Shown here one piece after another: positions 1-12,849 of a stretch of DNA of 64,000 bases. Source of the stretch: Salvelinus alpinus (taxonomy: Eukaryota > Chordata > Actinopteri > Salmoniformes > Salmonidae); the NCBI RefSeq assembly GCF_045679555.1, contig NC_092110.1, forward strand, positions 4,777,890 to 4,841,889, in the 5' to 3' direction. The number at the start of each line of letters is the position of its first letter. Within the stretch, counting starts at the first letter, position 1. A model generated the notes under the pieces. It searched no databases. It was not told where the DNA came from and saw only the letters and a list, made by a program, of their open reading frames with translations. The position numbers and the translations under genes were made by a program.

Positions 1-26
1 CCCCTTTAGGCCATCTGGGGCGCGAG

Positions 27-62
27 AGAGAGAAAGAGAGAGAAAGAGAGAAAGAAAGAGAG

Positions 63-146
<84 letters not shown>

Positions 147-493
147 CGAGAGAGAACGAGAGAGAGAACGAGAGAGAGAGAGAACGAGAGAGAGGAGAGA
201 GAGGAGAGAACGAGAGAGAGGAGAGAACGAGAGAGAGGAGAGAACGAGAGAGAGGAGAGAACGAGAGAGAGGAGAGAACGAGAGAGGAGAGAACGAGAGA
301 GAGAGAAAACGAGAGAGAACGAGAGAGAACGAGAGAGAGAGAGAGAACGAGAGAGAGAGAGAGAACGAGAGAGAGAGAGAACGAGAGAGAGAGAGAACGA
401 GAGAGAGAGAGAACGAGAGAGAGAACGAGAGAGAGAGAGAACGAGAGAGAGAGAGAACGAGAGAGAGAGAGAACGAGAGAGAGGAGAGAGAGC
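27..493. repeat. GA-rich polypurine tract
   Basis: About 465 bases are almost entirely purine on the plus strand: GA dinucleotides with interspersed AAAG, GGAG and AACGAG variants, where C is nearly the only pyrimidine. The long Ser/Leu-rich reading frame on the minus strand is a by-product of the repeat. Long polypurine/polypyrimidine tracts can form triplex (H-DNA), but nothing here shows that this one does. Confidence 0.95.
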
Positions 494-1526
494 TATTAAA
501 ATTGAAGACATATGTTTCAGTCAAGTTCAACTCCCCAGACTAGCTGTGGCTGACGCGGTGACAGTTTCTCCCCCGTCGGTGGAAGGGGTGGAGGGGTGGG
601 AGGGTGTGTGTGTGTCTAAGGCTGATGGATTGCAACCTGTTGTAATAAAATGTAAATAAAGTGTCCAGGTAAATGTACAAAGTGGCTGAGCTTAGTCCCC
701 GGATGCTGGAGCTGGGCTTGGGCATGGACCCCCCACCCCCCCGATTGACACCTATGGGTAAGTTACGGTAACTATAGAGAAGATGGAGTGCTGTCTGTCA
801 AAGCTGCTGTCAATGTTTTATTGGCTTTTAGAAGTACCAGCCATTTTGAGTCAAATTACATTTTGATACATAGAGAGATATGACATAATATAAACCTCAT
901 CGTAAGACAGTATAAAAGGCCCATCATACAAGTTATGAAGCATTATATAAGGCTTTAAGTAAAAAAAGGAGAGAAAATAAGGAGGGACAAGCTTTGTCAA
1001 TGTGGTATTAATGACACTCAACAACTGACACTTTAAGACATTTTAAGTGGGCTCAGAAATGTGGCCCCAAAAATAATTTAAATAAATCACCATTTAAAGA
1101 ACCCAGACATTGTTTGATCAAATTTACAGGGTTTATTTGAATTAAAAGTAAAGGAGCCAGTTGACACCCCCTGGAAATCCCCCAACAAAATGTAAAACAT
1201 ACTAATACTGTTAAAGAATCAACATTCAAGACTATTGAGGTCTCATTAAAATCCAATTCTACACGTTGCTTTCAATCTCATCTCAACTCTTACAATCAGT
1301 TATGGGGCCTAGCTGATAAACAAATGGAAACTAATTGACATTAATTCATTTAGAGTAAATAATATGTCTTCGATTGAACGCAATGCAAAACCCTGCTGAC
1401 TCTGCATTGCAGTAACGTATGAATGTATCCGAGGTAGGTTGTGAGAATTATTTTCATAATAATAACCAACCCCCTCCCTTGTGTTGGAGCAAGTACCCCT
1501 CCCCACATACATAAATACTTTACTTA
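494..1526. other. No gene recognised (inferred slc25a21 intron 1)
   Basis: Only short random reading frames and a C-rich patch near 727-742 are seen. There is no recognisable transposon terminus or exon. The stretch is AT-rich between about 840 and 1500. Confidence 0.6.
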
Positions 1527-3065
1527 CAGTGAATTCGGAAAGTATTCAGACGCCTTGACATTTTCCACATTTTATTACGTTAGTCTTCTATTAAAATTTA
1601 TTATATCGTTTTTCCCCCATAATGACAAAGCAAAAATTGGGTTATAGAAATTTTTGCAAATGTATTTAAAAAAAAAACTGAAATATCACACTTACATAAA
1701 TATTCAGACCCTTTACTCAGTACTTTGTTGAAGCACCTTTGGCAGCGATTACAGTCTTGAGTCTTCTTGGGTATGACGCTACAAGCTTGGCACACCTGTA
1801 TTTGGGGAGTTTCTCCCATTTTTCTCTGCAGATCCTCTCAAGCTCTGTCAGGTTGGATGGGGAGCGTCGCTACACAGCTATTTTCAGGTCTCTCCAGAGA
1901 TGTTCGATCGGGTTCAAGTCCGGGCTCTGGATGTGCCACTCAAGGACTTTCAGAGACTTGTCCCGAAGCCACTCCTGCGTTGTCTTGGCTGTCTGCTTAG
2001 GGTCGTTGTCCTGTTGGAAGATGAACCTTCGCCGCAGTCTGAGGTCCTGAGTGTTCTGGAGCAGGTTTTCATCAAGGAGCTCTCTGTACTTTGCTCCGTT
2101 CATCTTTCCCTCGATCCTGACTAGTGACCCAGTCCATGTTGCTGAAAAACATTCCCCGCATGATGATTCTGCCACCATGCTTCACTGTAGGGATGGTGCC
2201 AGGTTTCCTCCAGACGTGACGCTTGGCATTCAGGCCAAAGAGTTCAATCTTGGTTTCATCAGACCAGAGAATCTTGTTTCTCATGGTCAGTCCTTTAGGT
2301 GCCTTTTGGCAAACTAAGCGGGCTGTAATGTGCCTTTTACTGAGGAGTGGCTTCCGTCTGGCCACTCTACCATAAAGGCCTGATTGGTGGAGTGCTGCAG
2401 AGATGGTTGTTCTTCTGGAAGACTCTCCCATCTCCACAGAGGAACTCTGGAACTCTGTCAGAGTGACCATCGGGTTCTTGGTCACCTCCCTGACCAAGGC
2501 ACTTCTCCCCCGATTGCCCATTTTGGCCGTGTGGCTAGCTCTAGGAAGAGTCTGCTGGTTCCAAACGTCTTCTATTTAAGGCCACTGTGTTCTTGGGGGG
2601 CCTTCAAAGCTGCAGAAGTGTTGTGCCTCGGCACAATCCTGTCTTGGAGCTCTATGTACAATTCCTTCGACCTCATAACTTGGTTTTTACAATGACATGC
2701 ACTGTCAACTGTGTGACCTTATATAGACAGGTGTCTGCCTTCCCAAATCATGTCCAATCAATTGAATTTACCACAGGTGGACTCCAACCAAGTTGTAGAA
2801 ACTTCTCAAGGATGATCAATGGAAACAGAATGCACCTGAGCTCAATTTCGAGTCTTATAACAAAGGGTCTGAAAACGTACGTAAATAAGATATTTTTGCA
2901 AAAAATAAAAAAGCTGAACTGTCTAAAAACTTGTTTTAGCTTTGTCATTATGGGGTATTGTGTGTAGATTGATTAGGATTTTTTGTATTTAATCCATTTT
3001 AGAATAAGGCTGTAATGTATAAAATGTGGAAAAAGTCAAGGGGTCTGAATGCTTTCCGAATGCAC
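1527..3065 (-). mobile_element. Tc1-like transposon, family A copy 1, decayed transposase
   Basis: The two ends are inverted repeats (left end reads CAGTGAATTCGGAAAG; right end ends TTTCCGAATGCAC), flanked by TA dinucleotides at 1525-1526 and 3066-3067 as expected for Tc1/mariner. The transposase is on the minus strand but split. The frame at 2072-2521 carries the first catalytic Asp in WSDETK and a degraded KHGG motif. The frame at 1870-2178 carries QQDND and DLNPIEHLW, the second Asp and the Glu of a DDE catalytic core. The frame change near 2100-2180 breaks it, so it is non-autonomous. At 1.54 kb it is close to the family's normal full length. Confidence 0.93.
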
Positions 3066-3067
3066 TA

Positions 3068-4188
3068 CGGGACCAAAAGTATGTGGACACCTGCTTGTCA
3101 AACATCTCATTTCAAAATCATGGACATTAATATGGAGTTGATCTCCCCTTTGCTGCTATAACAGCCTCCATTCTTGATTTGCTCAGTGACTTGCTTCCAT
3201 TCAGCCCCAAGAGCATTAGTGAGGTCTGGCACTGATATTGGGCGATTAGGCCTGGCTCTCAGTCAGCGTTCCAATTCATCCCAAAGGTGTTCGATGGGGT
3301 TGAGGTCCGGAATCTGTGCAGGTCAGTCAAGTTCTTCCAAACAAACCATTTCTGTATGGAGCTCGCTTTGTGCACGGGGGCATTGTTATCCTGAAACAGG
3401 AAAGGGCCTTCGCCAAACTGTTGCCACAAAGTTGGAAGCACAGAATTGTCTAGAATGTCATTGTATGCTGTAGCGTTAAGATATACCTTCAACGGAACTA
3501 AGGGGCCTAGCCTGAACCATGAAAAACAGCCGCAGACCATTATTCCTCCTCCACCAAACTTTACAGTTGGCACTATGCATTGGGGCAGGTAGGGTTCTCC
3601 TGGCATCCGCCAAACCCAGATATTCCGTTGGACTGCCATATGGTGAAGCGTGATTCATCACTCCACTGCTCCAGAGTCCAATGACGGCGACCTTTACACC
3701 ACTACAGCCGACGCGTGGCATTGCGCATTGTGATTTTAAACTTGGTGCGGCTGCTCGGCCATGGAAACCTATTTCATGAAGCGCCAGATGAACTGTTCTT
3801 GTTCTGAAGTTGCTTCCAGAGGCAGTTTGGAACTCGGTAGTGAGTGTTGCAACCGAGGACAGATCATTTTTATGCGCTACATGCTTCAGCACTCAACGGT
3901 CCCATTCTGTGAGCTTGTGTGGCCAACGCCTTCGCGGTTGAGCAATTGTTGCTCCTAGTCGTTTCCACTTCACAATAACAGCACTTACAGTTGACCGGGG
4001 CAGCTTTAGCAGGGAAGAAATTTGAAAGTCACTGAATTCTTCAGTGAGGCCATTCTACTGACAATGTTTGTCTATGGAGATTGCATGGCTGTGTGCTCGA
4101 TTTTATACACCTGTCAGTAATGGGTGTGGCTGAAATGGCCGAATACACTAATTTGAATGGGTGTCCACATACTTTTGTATATATAGTG
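3068..4188 (-). mobile_element. Tc1-like transposon, family B copy 1, shortened
   Basis: It starts immediately after the TA that closes the family A element, so the two insertions share a target dinucleotide. Ends are inverted: ACCAAAAGTATGTGGACACC at the left, GTGTCCACATACTTTTGT at the right, then a TA. Minus-strand transposase pieces at 3259-3639 and 3476-3892 show IMVCGCFSW and [10 protein letters not shown], but are out of frame with each other. At 1.1 kb it is shorter than a complete element; the start of the transposase is degraded. Confidence 0.9.
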
Positions 4189-4444
4189 TATATATATATA
4201 GTGTATATATATATATATACACACATATACATACACACACACACTTAATTTGTCAATTTTCCATTTCCTTTTTGATGTGATGCAGCGTGTGACATACTCA
4301 GCTAATTAGCGAGGAAGTTTGGCAGGAGAGGCGTGTTGTTTTTAGAGGGCCGATGGCCAACCTCTCGCTCCAACCAGCACAGCATTGCTCGCTAACTATG
4401 AACTCTGCAAACGCACCACGACAAATAAACCCCTCTGCTGTGTT
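4189..4444. other. AT microsatellite then unannotated DNA
   Basis: A TA/CA-rich microsatellite at about 4189-4243 abuts the transposon end. The remainder to 4444 shows no gene and no recognised repeat. Confidence 0.5.
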
Positions 4445-4550
4445 TCAAACGACACCCTATTCCCTGCATAGCACACTACTCCTGTCCAGGGCATGGGACC
4501 CTGGTCAAAAGTAGTGTGCCATTTAGGGAATACGGTACCATTTAGGACAC
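4445..4550. mobile_element. Palindromic MITE, copy 1
   Basis: A roughly 105-bp near-palindrome built on two inverted arms (CACCCTATTCCCT and its complement). It lacks coding capacity. Six further copies occur in this window, so it is a dispersed foldback family. This copy is diverged from the others (for example GGTACCATTTAGGAC at the right end). Confidence 0.75.
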
Positions 4551-4779
4551 AGACATAAACACTCACTCCTTTCCCCTCCTCTCAACAGCTAAAACCGCCA
4601 CTCTGCAAAAGAACAAAAATGGAGCTAAATCAAACGACAGTGGGTCATCTCTTTCCTCTCTGTTATTTATTCCACAGTAAAATGCACCACGGTGAGACGG
4701 GGGAAAGAATCACAGAACCTGTCTGACCTTGGCTTTAATATTATTTGAAATCATTTTAATTAGCTGGGCTTATCGAGCT

Positions 4780-4925
4780 TGCCTGTTGGAATGAAACCAA
4801 TAGAACAACCCCAAAAGTGTAAAAGTAGCATTTAAGGAGGTGGCAACTCCAGGCAGGCTAAAGCAAATAATACAAGTATTTGAAAGCTTTCAAATATTAT
4901 TTCAACCCAGGTCTGGAACCAGTTC
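4780..4925. repeat. Degraded foldback repeat related to 47206-47403
   Basis: The right side contains TATTTGAAAGCTTTCAAATA followed by a copy of AACCCAGGTCTGG. This matches the right arm of the better preserved element at 47206-47403. The left arm is poorly preserved. The stretch just before it (about 4640-4780) is not recognised. Confidence 0.5.
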
Positions 4926-5038
4926 CTCAGTTCTGACAGGTATGTAGTCTATGGTAGCATCCCAAATGGCATCCTACTCCCTACATAATGAACTACGTTT
5001 GACCTGAGCCCTATGGGGAATAGGGCCACTATAGAGGG

Positions 5039-5792
5039 CAGTGGTTCCCAAACTGGGGGTCCAGGTGGGTCACGGGACGGCATTGTGTATTGTAAAAAAT
5101 ATACAGTACCAAGTCAAAAGTTTGGACACACCTACTCAATCAATGGTTTTCTTTATTTGTACTATTTTCTACATTGTGGAATAATACTGAAGACATCGAA
5201 ACTATGAAATAACGCATATGGAATCATGTAGTAACCAAAAAAGGTGTTAAACAAATCTAAATATATTTTATATTGGAAATTCTTCAAAGTATCGACCCTT
5301 TGCCTTGATGACAGCTTTGCACACTCTTGGCATTCTCTCAACCAGCTTCATGAGGTAGTCACCTGGAATGCATTTCAATTAACAGGTGTGCCTTCTTAAA
5401 AGTTAATTTGTGGAATTTCTTTCCTTCTTAATGCGTTTGAGCCAATCAGTTGTGTTGTGACAAGGTAGGGGTGGTATACCTATTTGGTAAAAGCAGAAAC
5501 CATCAAGCGCTATGAAACTGGCTCTCATGAGGACCGCCACAGGAAAGGAAGTTACCTACAATCAGCAAAATAAAAGGCCGCCATTTATTAAAACATATAT
5601 GTTTAAGCATAAGAACACAGCATTAGCCATGTCAAAATACGTAGAATTTCAGGAAATTAGCTTATTTAAAAAAAAAAAAACGTATTCTTTGGTCTGTGTA
5701 TGTTTTTCCACCTCTTAAAACTTATGATGGATCGCGACTCAAAAGACACCGAAATTGGTGAGTGACAAAGCAAAAAAGTTGGGGAACCCCTG
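5039..5792. mobile_element. hAT-like non-autonomous element (inferred)
   Basis: Terminal inverted repeats CAGTGGTTCCCAAACT at the left and the complement of CAGGGGTTCCCCAACT at the right are typical of hAT-superfamily ends. The insertion splits a palindromic MITE with an apparent 8-bp duplication, the hAT target length. There is no transposase; the interior is occupied by a Tc1-like fragment. The class is inferred from ends and target duplication. Confidence 0.62.
5104..5550 (+). mobile_element. Tc1-like family C, 5' fragment
   Basis: It begins with the family C terminal repeat (CAGTACCAAGTCAAAAGTTT) after a TA. It follows the transposase-proximal end of the better preserved copy at 8558-9873 in reverse, with an internal deletion that removes most of the N-terminal coding region. 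A short coding piece for ETGSHED-like residues remains at about 5513-5545, where the match stops. The other terminus is missing. Confidence 0.82.
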
Positions 5793-6096
5793 ATATAAGC
5801 AATAGGGTGCCATTTGGGACGCAACCTATAGCAGAGTAGTGGGCTTACTTCCTAACCGAGGTGAGAGTGGAAGATTGTTCTAATCAAGCTCATTCCCGCC
5901 AAACCTCAACCTCAGGATGATGAAACACACCGTTTGCCCTTTAGACATACCTGGCCGAGAGCCAACAATAATTCTCATTCAGTCTTGAATAAGGCAAATA
6001 TGAGCTCCTTTTTTCCTCGCCCTTACAGTACCCTAAGATCAACTGCAATGGGAAATAATGAAAATAAAGGCAAAAAATGTTATAATCGTGTGTCTG

Positions 6097-6186
6097 TTCC
6101 AAATGGCACCCTATTCCCTATACAGATCCCTATGGGCCCTGGTCAAAAGTAGTGTACTATATAGGGAATAGGGTGCCATTTGGGAC
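6097..6186. mobile_element. Palindromic MITE, copy 3
   Basis: Both arms are well preserved: CCAAATGGCACCCTATTCCC at the left and its complement at the right, around a centre containing GGGCCCTGGTCAAAAGTAGT. It is about 90 bp and non-coding. Confidence 0.85.
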
Positions 6187-6566
6187 TTCACAATAGCTCT
6201 GCTCTGGAAGGACTAATAAATGAACTGGTTTTGTCGTTTAGTCAGCTCACTGCTTCGCTTGGAATGACGCTCGATTCACCCACATGCAAAACATCCATTT
6301 CCCTCTCCGCTCTCTCTCTCTCTCTCTCTCGCTCCCTTTCTTTCCCACCAACCTCAATATATCATGCAGGTTTTTTTGTGTATGTCGCTCTTTTTCCGCC
6401 CTGTTCTTTTCTGATGGATATCACCAGTGGCGTACCGCAGTTTCGCGGGGGCCCCCCCATAAGGTCTGAAAAAAGCCAAACCCACCCCCAAAACGGCTGT
6501 GGGCCCCCCTGTCTCACACACAACATGTTAGGCTTCTGAACACCTCTCTGTCCACACTCTGGCAGC
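6187..6566. other. Unannotated DNA with a short TC tract
   Basis: A (TC)n run at about 6309-6330 and a C/G-rich patch at 6444-6460 are the only notable items. The reading frames across it are low-complexity by-products. Confidence 0.5.
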
Positions 6567-6667
6567 ATTCCAAATGGCACACTATTCCCTATTATAGTGC
6601 ACTACTTTTGACCAGCGCTCTCGCCAAAAGTAGGGGCCTGTATAGGGAATAGGTCGCCATTTGGGAT
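6567..6667. mobile_element. Palindromic MITE, copy 4
   Basis: Arms CCAAATGGCACACTATTCCC and the complementary right arm ending GCCATTTGGGAT enclose a diverged centre. It has the same family structure as the copies at 6097 and 10053. Confidence 0.85.
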
Positions 6668-7170
6668 GCAATCTCTGGCTGAATCTCATATCATTAAACG
6701 CAACACTGGACCACAAGCAGAGCAGCCAGCAGGACAACCCAGTCTCTCCTCCTTCCATATTCATGAAACGTCTCTTCCGTTCCTCCCTCCCCCTCTCACT
6801 TTCTTCCTGAATAGATCTATCGGCCAACACTCGCTCTCCCTCTTCCCTCTGTATCGGTGCCATTTCATCCCCCTCTCACTGTCAGTCTGACATGGTCCCT
6901 GATCTGAAATACTGTTCCCCTCTCGATCGGTCATTTTCTAGCTGTTCTCTGTCCAGCTCCGGTTCAAATCAGACAGACGTATGGGAAGTGGGAGCACATG
7001 CAGTGAACATGAACAATGTGCTTGTAGAAAATATTCTTTAAGTAAAGAAACTAAACCGAATTTCAAAAGTATAGAGAATTTAATTAAAGAAGAGAATTGT
7101 GTATTCCACATTGAGGATGGGAAATGTGCTCTAGAAAATAAATACTATCATTACTATTACAATAATGTCT
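6668..7170. other. No gene recognised
   Basis: Two short reading frames occur (one on each strand near 6660-6890), composed of low-complexity Ser/Leu/Pro-rich or Arg/Glu-rich translation. They have no recognisable domain or splice context. Confidence 0.5.
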
Positions 7171-7240
7171 TGTGTGTATGTGTTACTGTATACAGTGTGT
7201 ATGTGTACTGTATACAGTGTGTATGTGTACTGTATACAGT
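7171..7240. repeat. 22-bp tandem repeat, about 3 units
   Basis: The unit ACTGTATACAGTGTGTATGTGT is repeated with almost no divergence. Each unit contains the palindrome ACTGTATACAGT. Confidence 0.85.
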
Positions 7241-8557
7241 GCAGTATGTGTTAAGGACTTAAAGCACTATTACACTTGCATACATGAGGCGTGAGCATGT
7301 GTTTGAGGAAGGAGGGGGCGTCCTCTGGGCTGACACTTCGGGGGGGGGGGGTTAGAGGGGGATTCAGGTGCTGCTCATTTGTCAGAACTTTCTGAGGCAG
7401 GTTTCCAGGGAAAGAAAACAAAGCCTGATCCATTTCCCCACTAACGGCTCCCCGCGAGCAGGCAGGGCCGTGGGGCTAGGCAGGGGGTGGGGGGGCAGAA
7501 GGAGGTCGAGCCACCTCAGCCCCAGCATTGTACCCTAGGACAAGGATGTTTGGGTTAGAAAACACGCTCCCTCAGCCTCCTTCCTCTAATTGACCCTGTC
7601 CCCTTTCCACTTATTTAGAAAAACCAACAGCCATCTTATCAAGTCTAAAATGTGTATTAATAATAATTCACCATAATAAACATAATAATAATAGTAATAA
7701 TAATCAAACATAAGTTTTTTTTAATATGATAAAATATATGATAAGTAATACAAGTTTACATTATTCACATATAAAAATAAAATGCAGTATAATATTTTAG
7801 ATATTTAGGTAATTATTATTCTACAACAATATTTGTTCATTTACTGTTTATTATGCATTTACTTTATTTCATGAAAAAAATGTTACGCAATCTTGCCTGT
7901 TCAAAAAGAAAAGTGGTATTATATCAAACTTTGCCAGAAATGTACAACTACAATTACAATTCCACTTTGGCTACAGATGCATTTCTGAACAACTAGAACA
8001 TAAAAAAATATTACATTTGGGTACAAATGTAGATTTGCCTAAACAAAACAGTTCCTCAAATAATCAAAAACAAAACCAGAGCATAAAAAAGGGCAATGGT
8101 CTGTGTAGAACCACATGACGACATCACCTTTAAGAAAAACCTTCCTATCAACTCAAAGAAACGTTGGAAAATCATGACGGGTGTGTGTGTGTGTCTAGTG
8201 TTTCTCTGTGCGTGTGCGCATGTGTGATTATGCATGCTTGCGTCTCCGTTTCTATGCATCCTTGTGTGTGTGTCAGTCTGCATTGGTGTGGATTTGAGCT
8301 GATAAATTGATGGCTGGTGCAGATTGTCCCCTGGGGCCCCATGTGTTGAGGCTGCTGCAGCACAGAGAGCAGAGAGACCTGTTATGAAATGCACCCTAGT
8401 GAACAGCCATTCAGAGGAGAACATAGCACTGGGCTCCACTAAAGTCCGCTTCCTGGGAGGTAGTTAGCCAGAGTGAAGACGGAAAATAATAAATGTAGCA
8501 AAGGAGGACGTTTATTTTGTGAGTTATCACCTCCCCTGCAACAAACACACACACGTA
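7241..8557. other. No gene recognised; AT-rich segment and GT-rich patch
   Basis: A G-run lies at about 7339-7350. The section from 7640 to 8060 is very AT-rich. A GT-rich patch spans about 8180-8275. The 127-codon minus-strand frame across 8056-8439 reads through that patch and has no recognisable domain. Confidence 0.5.
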
Positions 8558-9873
<1,316 letters not shown>

Positions 9874-10052
9874 TATGTACGTACACACATGCACACCTAA
9901 ACTTAAGCGTTAGGATATAAAATCCCCTCCCTCGCAGATACACATGAAGAACATTTGGATTCTCCCTTGTACGAGACCAGTCATATTTTCCCCCTTTTGA
10001 AGACATTAACATCAATATTTCACCCCGGCCCCATCCAGCCCCTTGACTTAGT

Positions 10053-10146
10053 GCGTCCCAAATGGCACCCTATTCCCGTTGTCGTGCAATGAGGGCCCTG
10101 GTCAAAAGTGGTGCACTATAAAGGGAATACGGTGCCATTTGGGACG
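10053..10146. mobile_element. Palindromic MITE, copy 5
   Basis: GTCCCAAATGGCACCCTATT at the left and a complementary right arm ending GCCATTTGGGACG. The centre retains GGGCCCTGGTCAAAAGT. Confidence 0.87.
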
Positions 10147-11626
10147 CAGCCACAATGGAAACGGCGCCTCACCGACCTGTGTGTTCCGTCCTGCCAAAGG
10201 CTTCTGGGGGATTCTTCCTATCGAGAAAGCATCTGTCACGGATCTCATCATCGCAGACGAGAGCAGACCGCCTGAGCAGAGAGGTCCGGCACTAGGCACA
10301 CGCGCAAACACGAGCGCTCGGTGGTTGGTCAGCCCACTGAGCACACAAAACACTGATAATGTAACCTTGCTAAATCCCCCCCCCCCCCCCCATCCCACCC
10401 ATCCCTCACTCTATCCATACATTGCTCTCTCTCGCCCTCCTTCCTTCTTCTCCTCCCTTGTCCACTACTCTTCTTCTCCCCCTGGACACAAACAGCTCCT
10501 GGGCTCCCTTCCCCGTGTGGTCTGTCCGCTACTTCTTAACATACTGATCACAGTGTGAATTAATGTTGTTGGGAAACCATACAGGCAATAGAACAGTATG
10601 AACAGAGAACTGGATAGGGTTGGAGTCAGATTAGTAGGAAAGAAAATGGCATATAATCAATCTCACGCTGTTTGATGTGGATTTGTGAGCCACTGCGAGC
10701 CATACCAAGCCTTTCCAAGTAGGACATGTCAAATGACGTGTGACTGACACAGCAGTGAATACATATTTGAGCCTTTCAACGCCTCACAGTCACACAGCAG
10801 TAGTTGCCGACCGAGACTGAAGACAAATGTGAAAGGCCTTGAACCACTGACCTGACACCTGCAGCGTAACGGAATGTCTTTTCTCTGTAATGAACTCACG
10901 TTATACATGGGATGTATCTGGTGTTACGGTACTGCTGTCTTTCGGGGACAAGAAGAGGGGTGAGACACACCCACTGTGGTACTACAACAAGGATGGGAAG
11001 TCATTTGCATTGCTCTTAACATCGTTGTCAGTTGATATATCAATGAATCACATTGTATCATATGGACCGCCGTACTGAACCACCGTACATCTGTGTGTTG
11101 GGAGGCCTCTCGTGATTTTGGCAAAACTCAAGTCAATGTCATGCCCTGAAAAATGTTAACCAGTGTACAAATGTGTTTCTGGTGCAAAGCAAGTAGTATT
11201 TCGCCATCAACGTAGCTCTCTTCTGCCCTCTAGACTCACAAAGAAAGGCATGTTAGTCAAAAGGGTGACTTGGGTTGCCAACGTAATGGTTGGCTTATAG
11301 AGTATGCTACATTAAGCTAAACGTAAACCAAAGCACGGTGATTAGTTGTAAAAAAATCGATGGTACGATTTCCTCTAGATCTTTCAATGTCTTTCAATGT
11401 TCAGATTTGAACACACAGCGACTAAGTCTGAATACGGCCTTCAACCTACTGTAACCGAATTCGTCCAGGAGAAAATGCTCATTGTCGTTTTCCCATCGCA
11501 AACATTTTGAAGCGCTTTGCTACAGTGTGCTCTGAACACAGCCCAGAGGTGAGTCAGTCCAATCACATTGACAGTAGCTGTAAACAACCCAGTTGGTTAC
11601 TAACTACTTCAGTTGAGTCAATGTAC
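10147..11626. other. No gene recognised
   Basis: A C-run lies at about 10376-10390 in a CT-rich patch that generates long Pro/Ser frames on the plus strand. Nothing else resembles an exon or a transposon end. Confidence 0.5.
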
Positions 11627-11690
11627 TGATTGTAAGTCGCTCTGGATAAGAGCCTCTGTCAGATGTTTAAAATGTAATGTAACAATAGCT
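11627..11690. repeat. Fragment of a common teleost dispersed repeat
   Basis: The motif GTAAGTCGCTCTGGATAAGA followed by a degenerate repeat of AAAATGTAATGT is recalled from many teleost genomic sequences as the tail of a dispersed element. Only this short piece is present. The class is not known to me. Confidence 0.55.
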
Positions 11691-11829
11691 AGAGTACATT
11701 ACAGTTGAGTCAGTCCCCCCCCACCTCTGCTCGAGGGTCCCAGCCCCACCCTATAGGAGACACTGAACACGGGGGAACACAGAACACGAGGGAGGGGTGA
11801 AAACCACCGTGACAGAACCTGCTCATTTC

Positions 11830-12300
11830 CATGACCCAGCAACAGTTTCAGATCTTCATTTCCAGAGCATATTGGCTTTATTTCAAACATAATAATTGCT
11901 GCTGCCTTTTGTCTTCGCGGCCCTTCACATGCACGTTCACGATTGTGACATTTGCGTTTGCCTTGATTTCCCTGCGAGGCTCTTGCCCTCCTTGAAAAGG
12001 AAAATGAAATTGTAATCAAATTCCAAATGACTTCAGTTTTGTTTCTCATTATCAAACGTTACCTCTGCCTCCGCCGACGCCCTCCTCCGAAACCCATGTC
12101 ATTCTCTACCAGCTCAAGATCACACATAATCTTAAAGTGTGATATAAAATTGGGAGCTTCCCTAATCAAAGCCTGGTGGAGAGATACTCTTTGACACAGG
12201 CAAACAAAAGCTCGCCCAGCGACCAGGCACACGGGGTATTTTCCCCATGCAGTAAAGACGCAAATTGGCTCACGAGCACAACAAATCACATTATGATTAC
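11830..12300. promoter_or_regulatory. Candidate conserved non-coding block (speculative)
   Basis: In contrast to the surrounding repeats, this stretch is unique-looking. It has many AT-rich homeodomain-like cores (ATAATAATTG, TGTAATCAAA, CATAATCTTAAAG, ATTATGATTA) and no repeat signature. It lies in the inferred first intron of slc25a21, a gene thought to host regulatory elements for neighbouring developmental genes such as PAX9. The call is inference from composition only. Confidence 0.25.
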
Positions 12301-12342
12301 TGCACTGGCCTAAACACTCATCATCTTGATACAGTTAACAAA

Positions 12343-12364
12343 GGGGGGGGGGGGGGGGGGGGGG
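12343..12364. repeat. Poly-G run
   Basis: A run of 22 consecutive G residues, prone to slippage and to assembly error. Confidence 0.95.
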
Positions 12365-12849
12365 CTGTATGCATGGTGAGAGCTAACAAAAAAAAAAGAA
12401 AAATGACTGAATTACATCTTGGCAGTGGATTACTGTAAAACATATTCTACCAGCTTATCCAAACACACACACAGGGGAAAGTACATCATGCGCACAGACA
12501 AACACACAATACGCAAGCACGTACACAAGCGCACACACACAAACTCACATTGTACACACACACCCACAGTGCCATGTAATTCAAGGGTTGTTTCTTTTGG
12601 GCTTTTTTTGTTTCTGTTTTTTTTTGAGAGTACTTATTATGTTTATTTATATTTCTGTACTTCCAGTAGAAACAAGGTTTGTAATTATCTGAACTTTAGA
12701 TTTTTGCATCAAATTCGGTTGCCTTAGTTAGATTTTATCTGATGCAAAATGTTGAGAACAAACAAAATCGGTTTTTGGCAATCACATGCAGAACATAGTA
12801 TTTGATCTAAATCTGAACAATCACTGATAATACACATTAAAAAACTGTA

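Larger units (their letters stand above)
4959..5822. mobile_element. Palindromic MITE, copy 2, split by a hAT-like insertion
   Basis: The left arm is at 4959-5038 and the remaining right end (AATAGGGTGCCATTTGGGAC) at 5801-5822. The two are separated by the hAT-like element at 5039-5792. ATAGAGGG (5031-5038) and ATATAAGC (5793-5800) both align to the same octamer of the MITE consensus, as expected for a decayed 8-bp target duplication. Confidence 0.7.

Noticed and set aside
6..530. 174-codon Ser/Leu-rich minus-strand frame
   Set aside because: It is a translation of the GA/CT tract with no codon structure or domain.
10079..10558. 159-codon plus-strand frame
   Set aside because: It begins in a MITE and reads through a C-run and a CT-rich patch; composition explains it.
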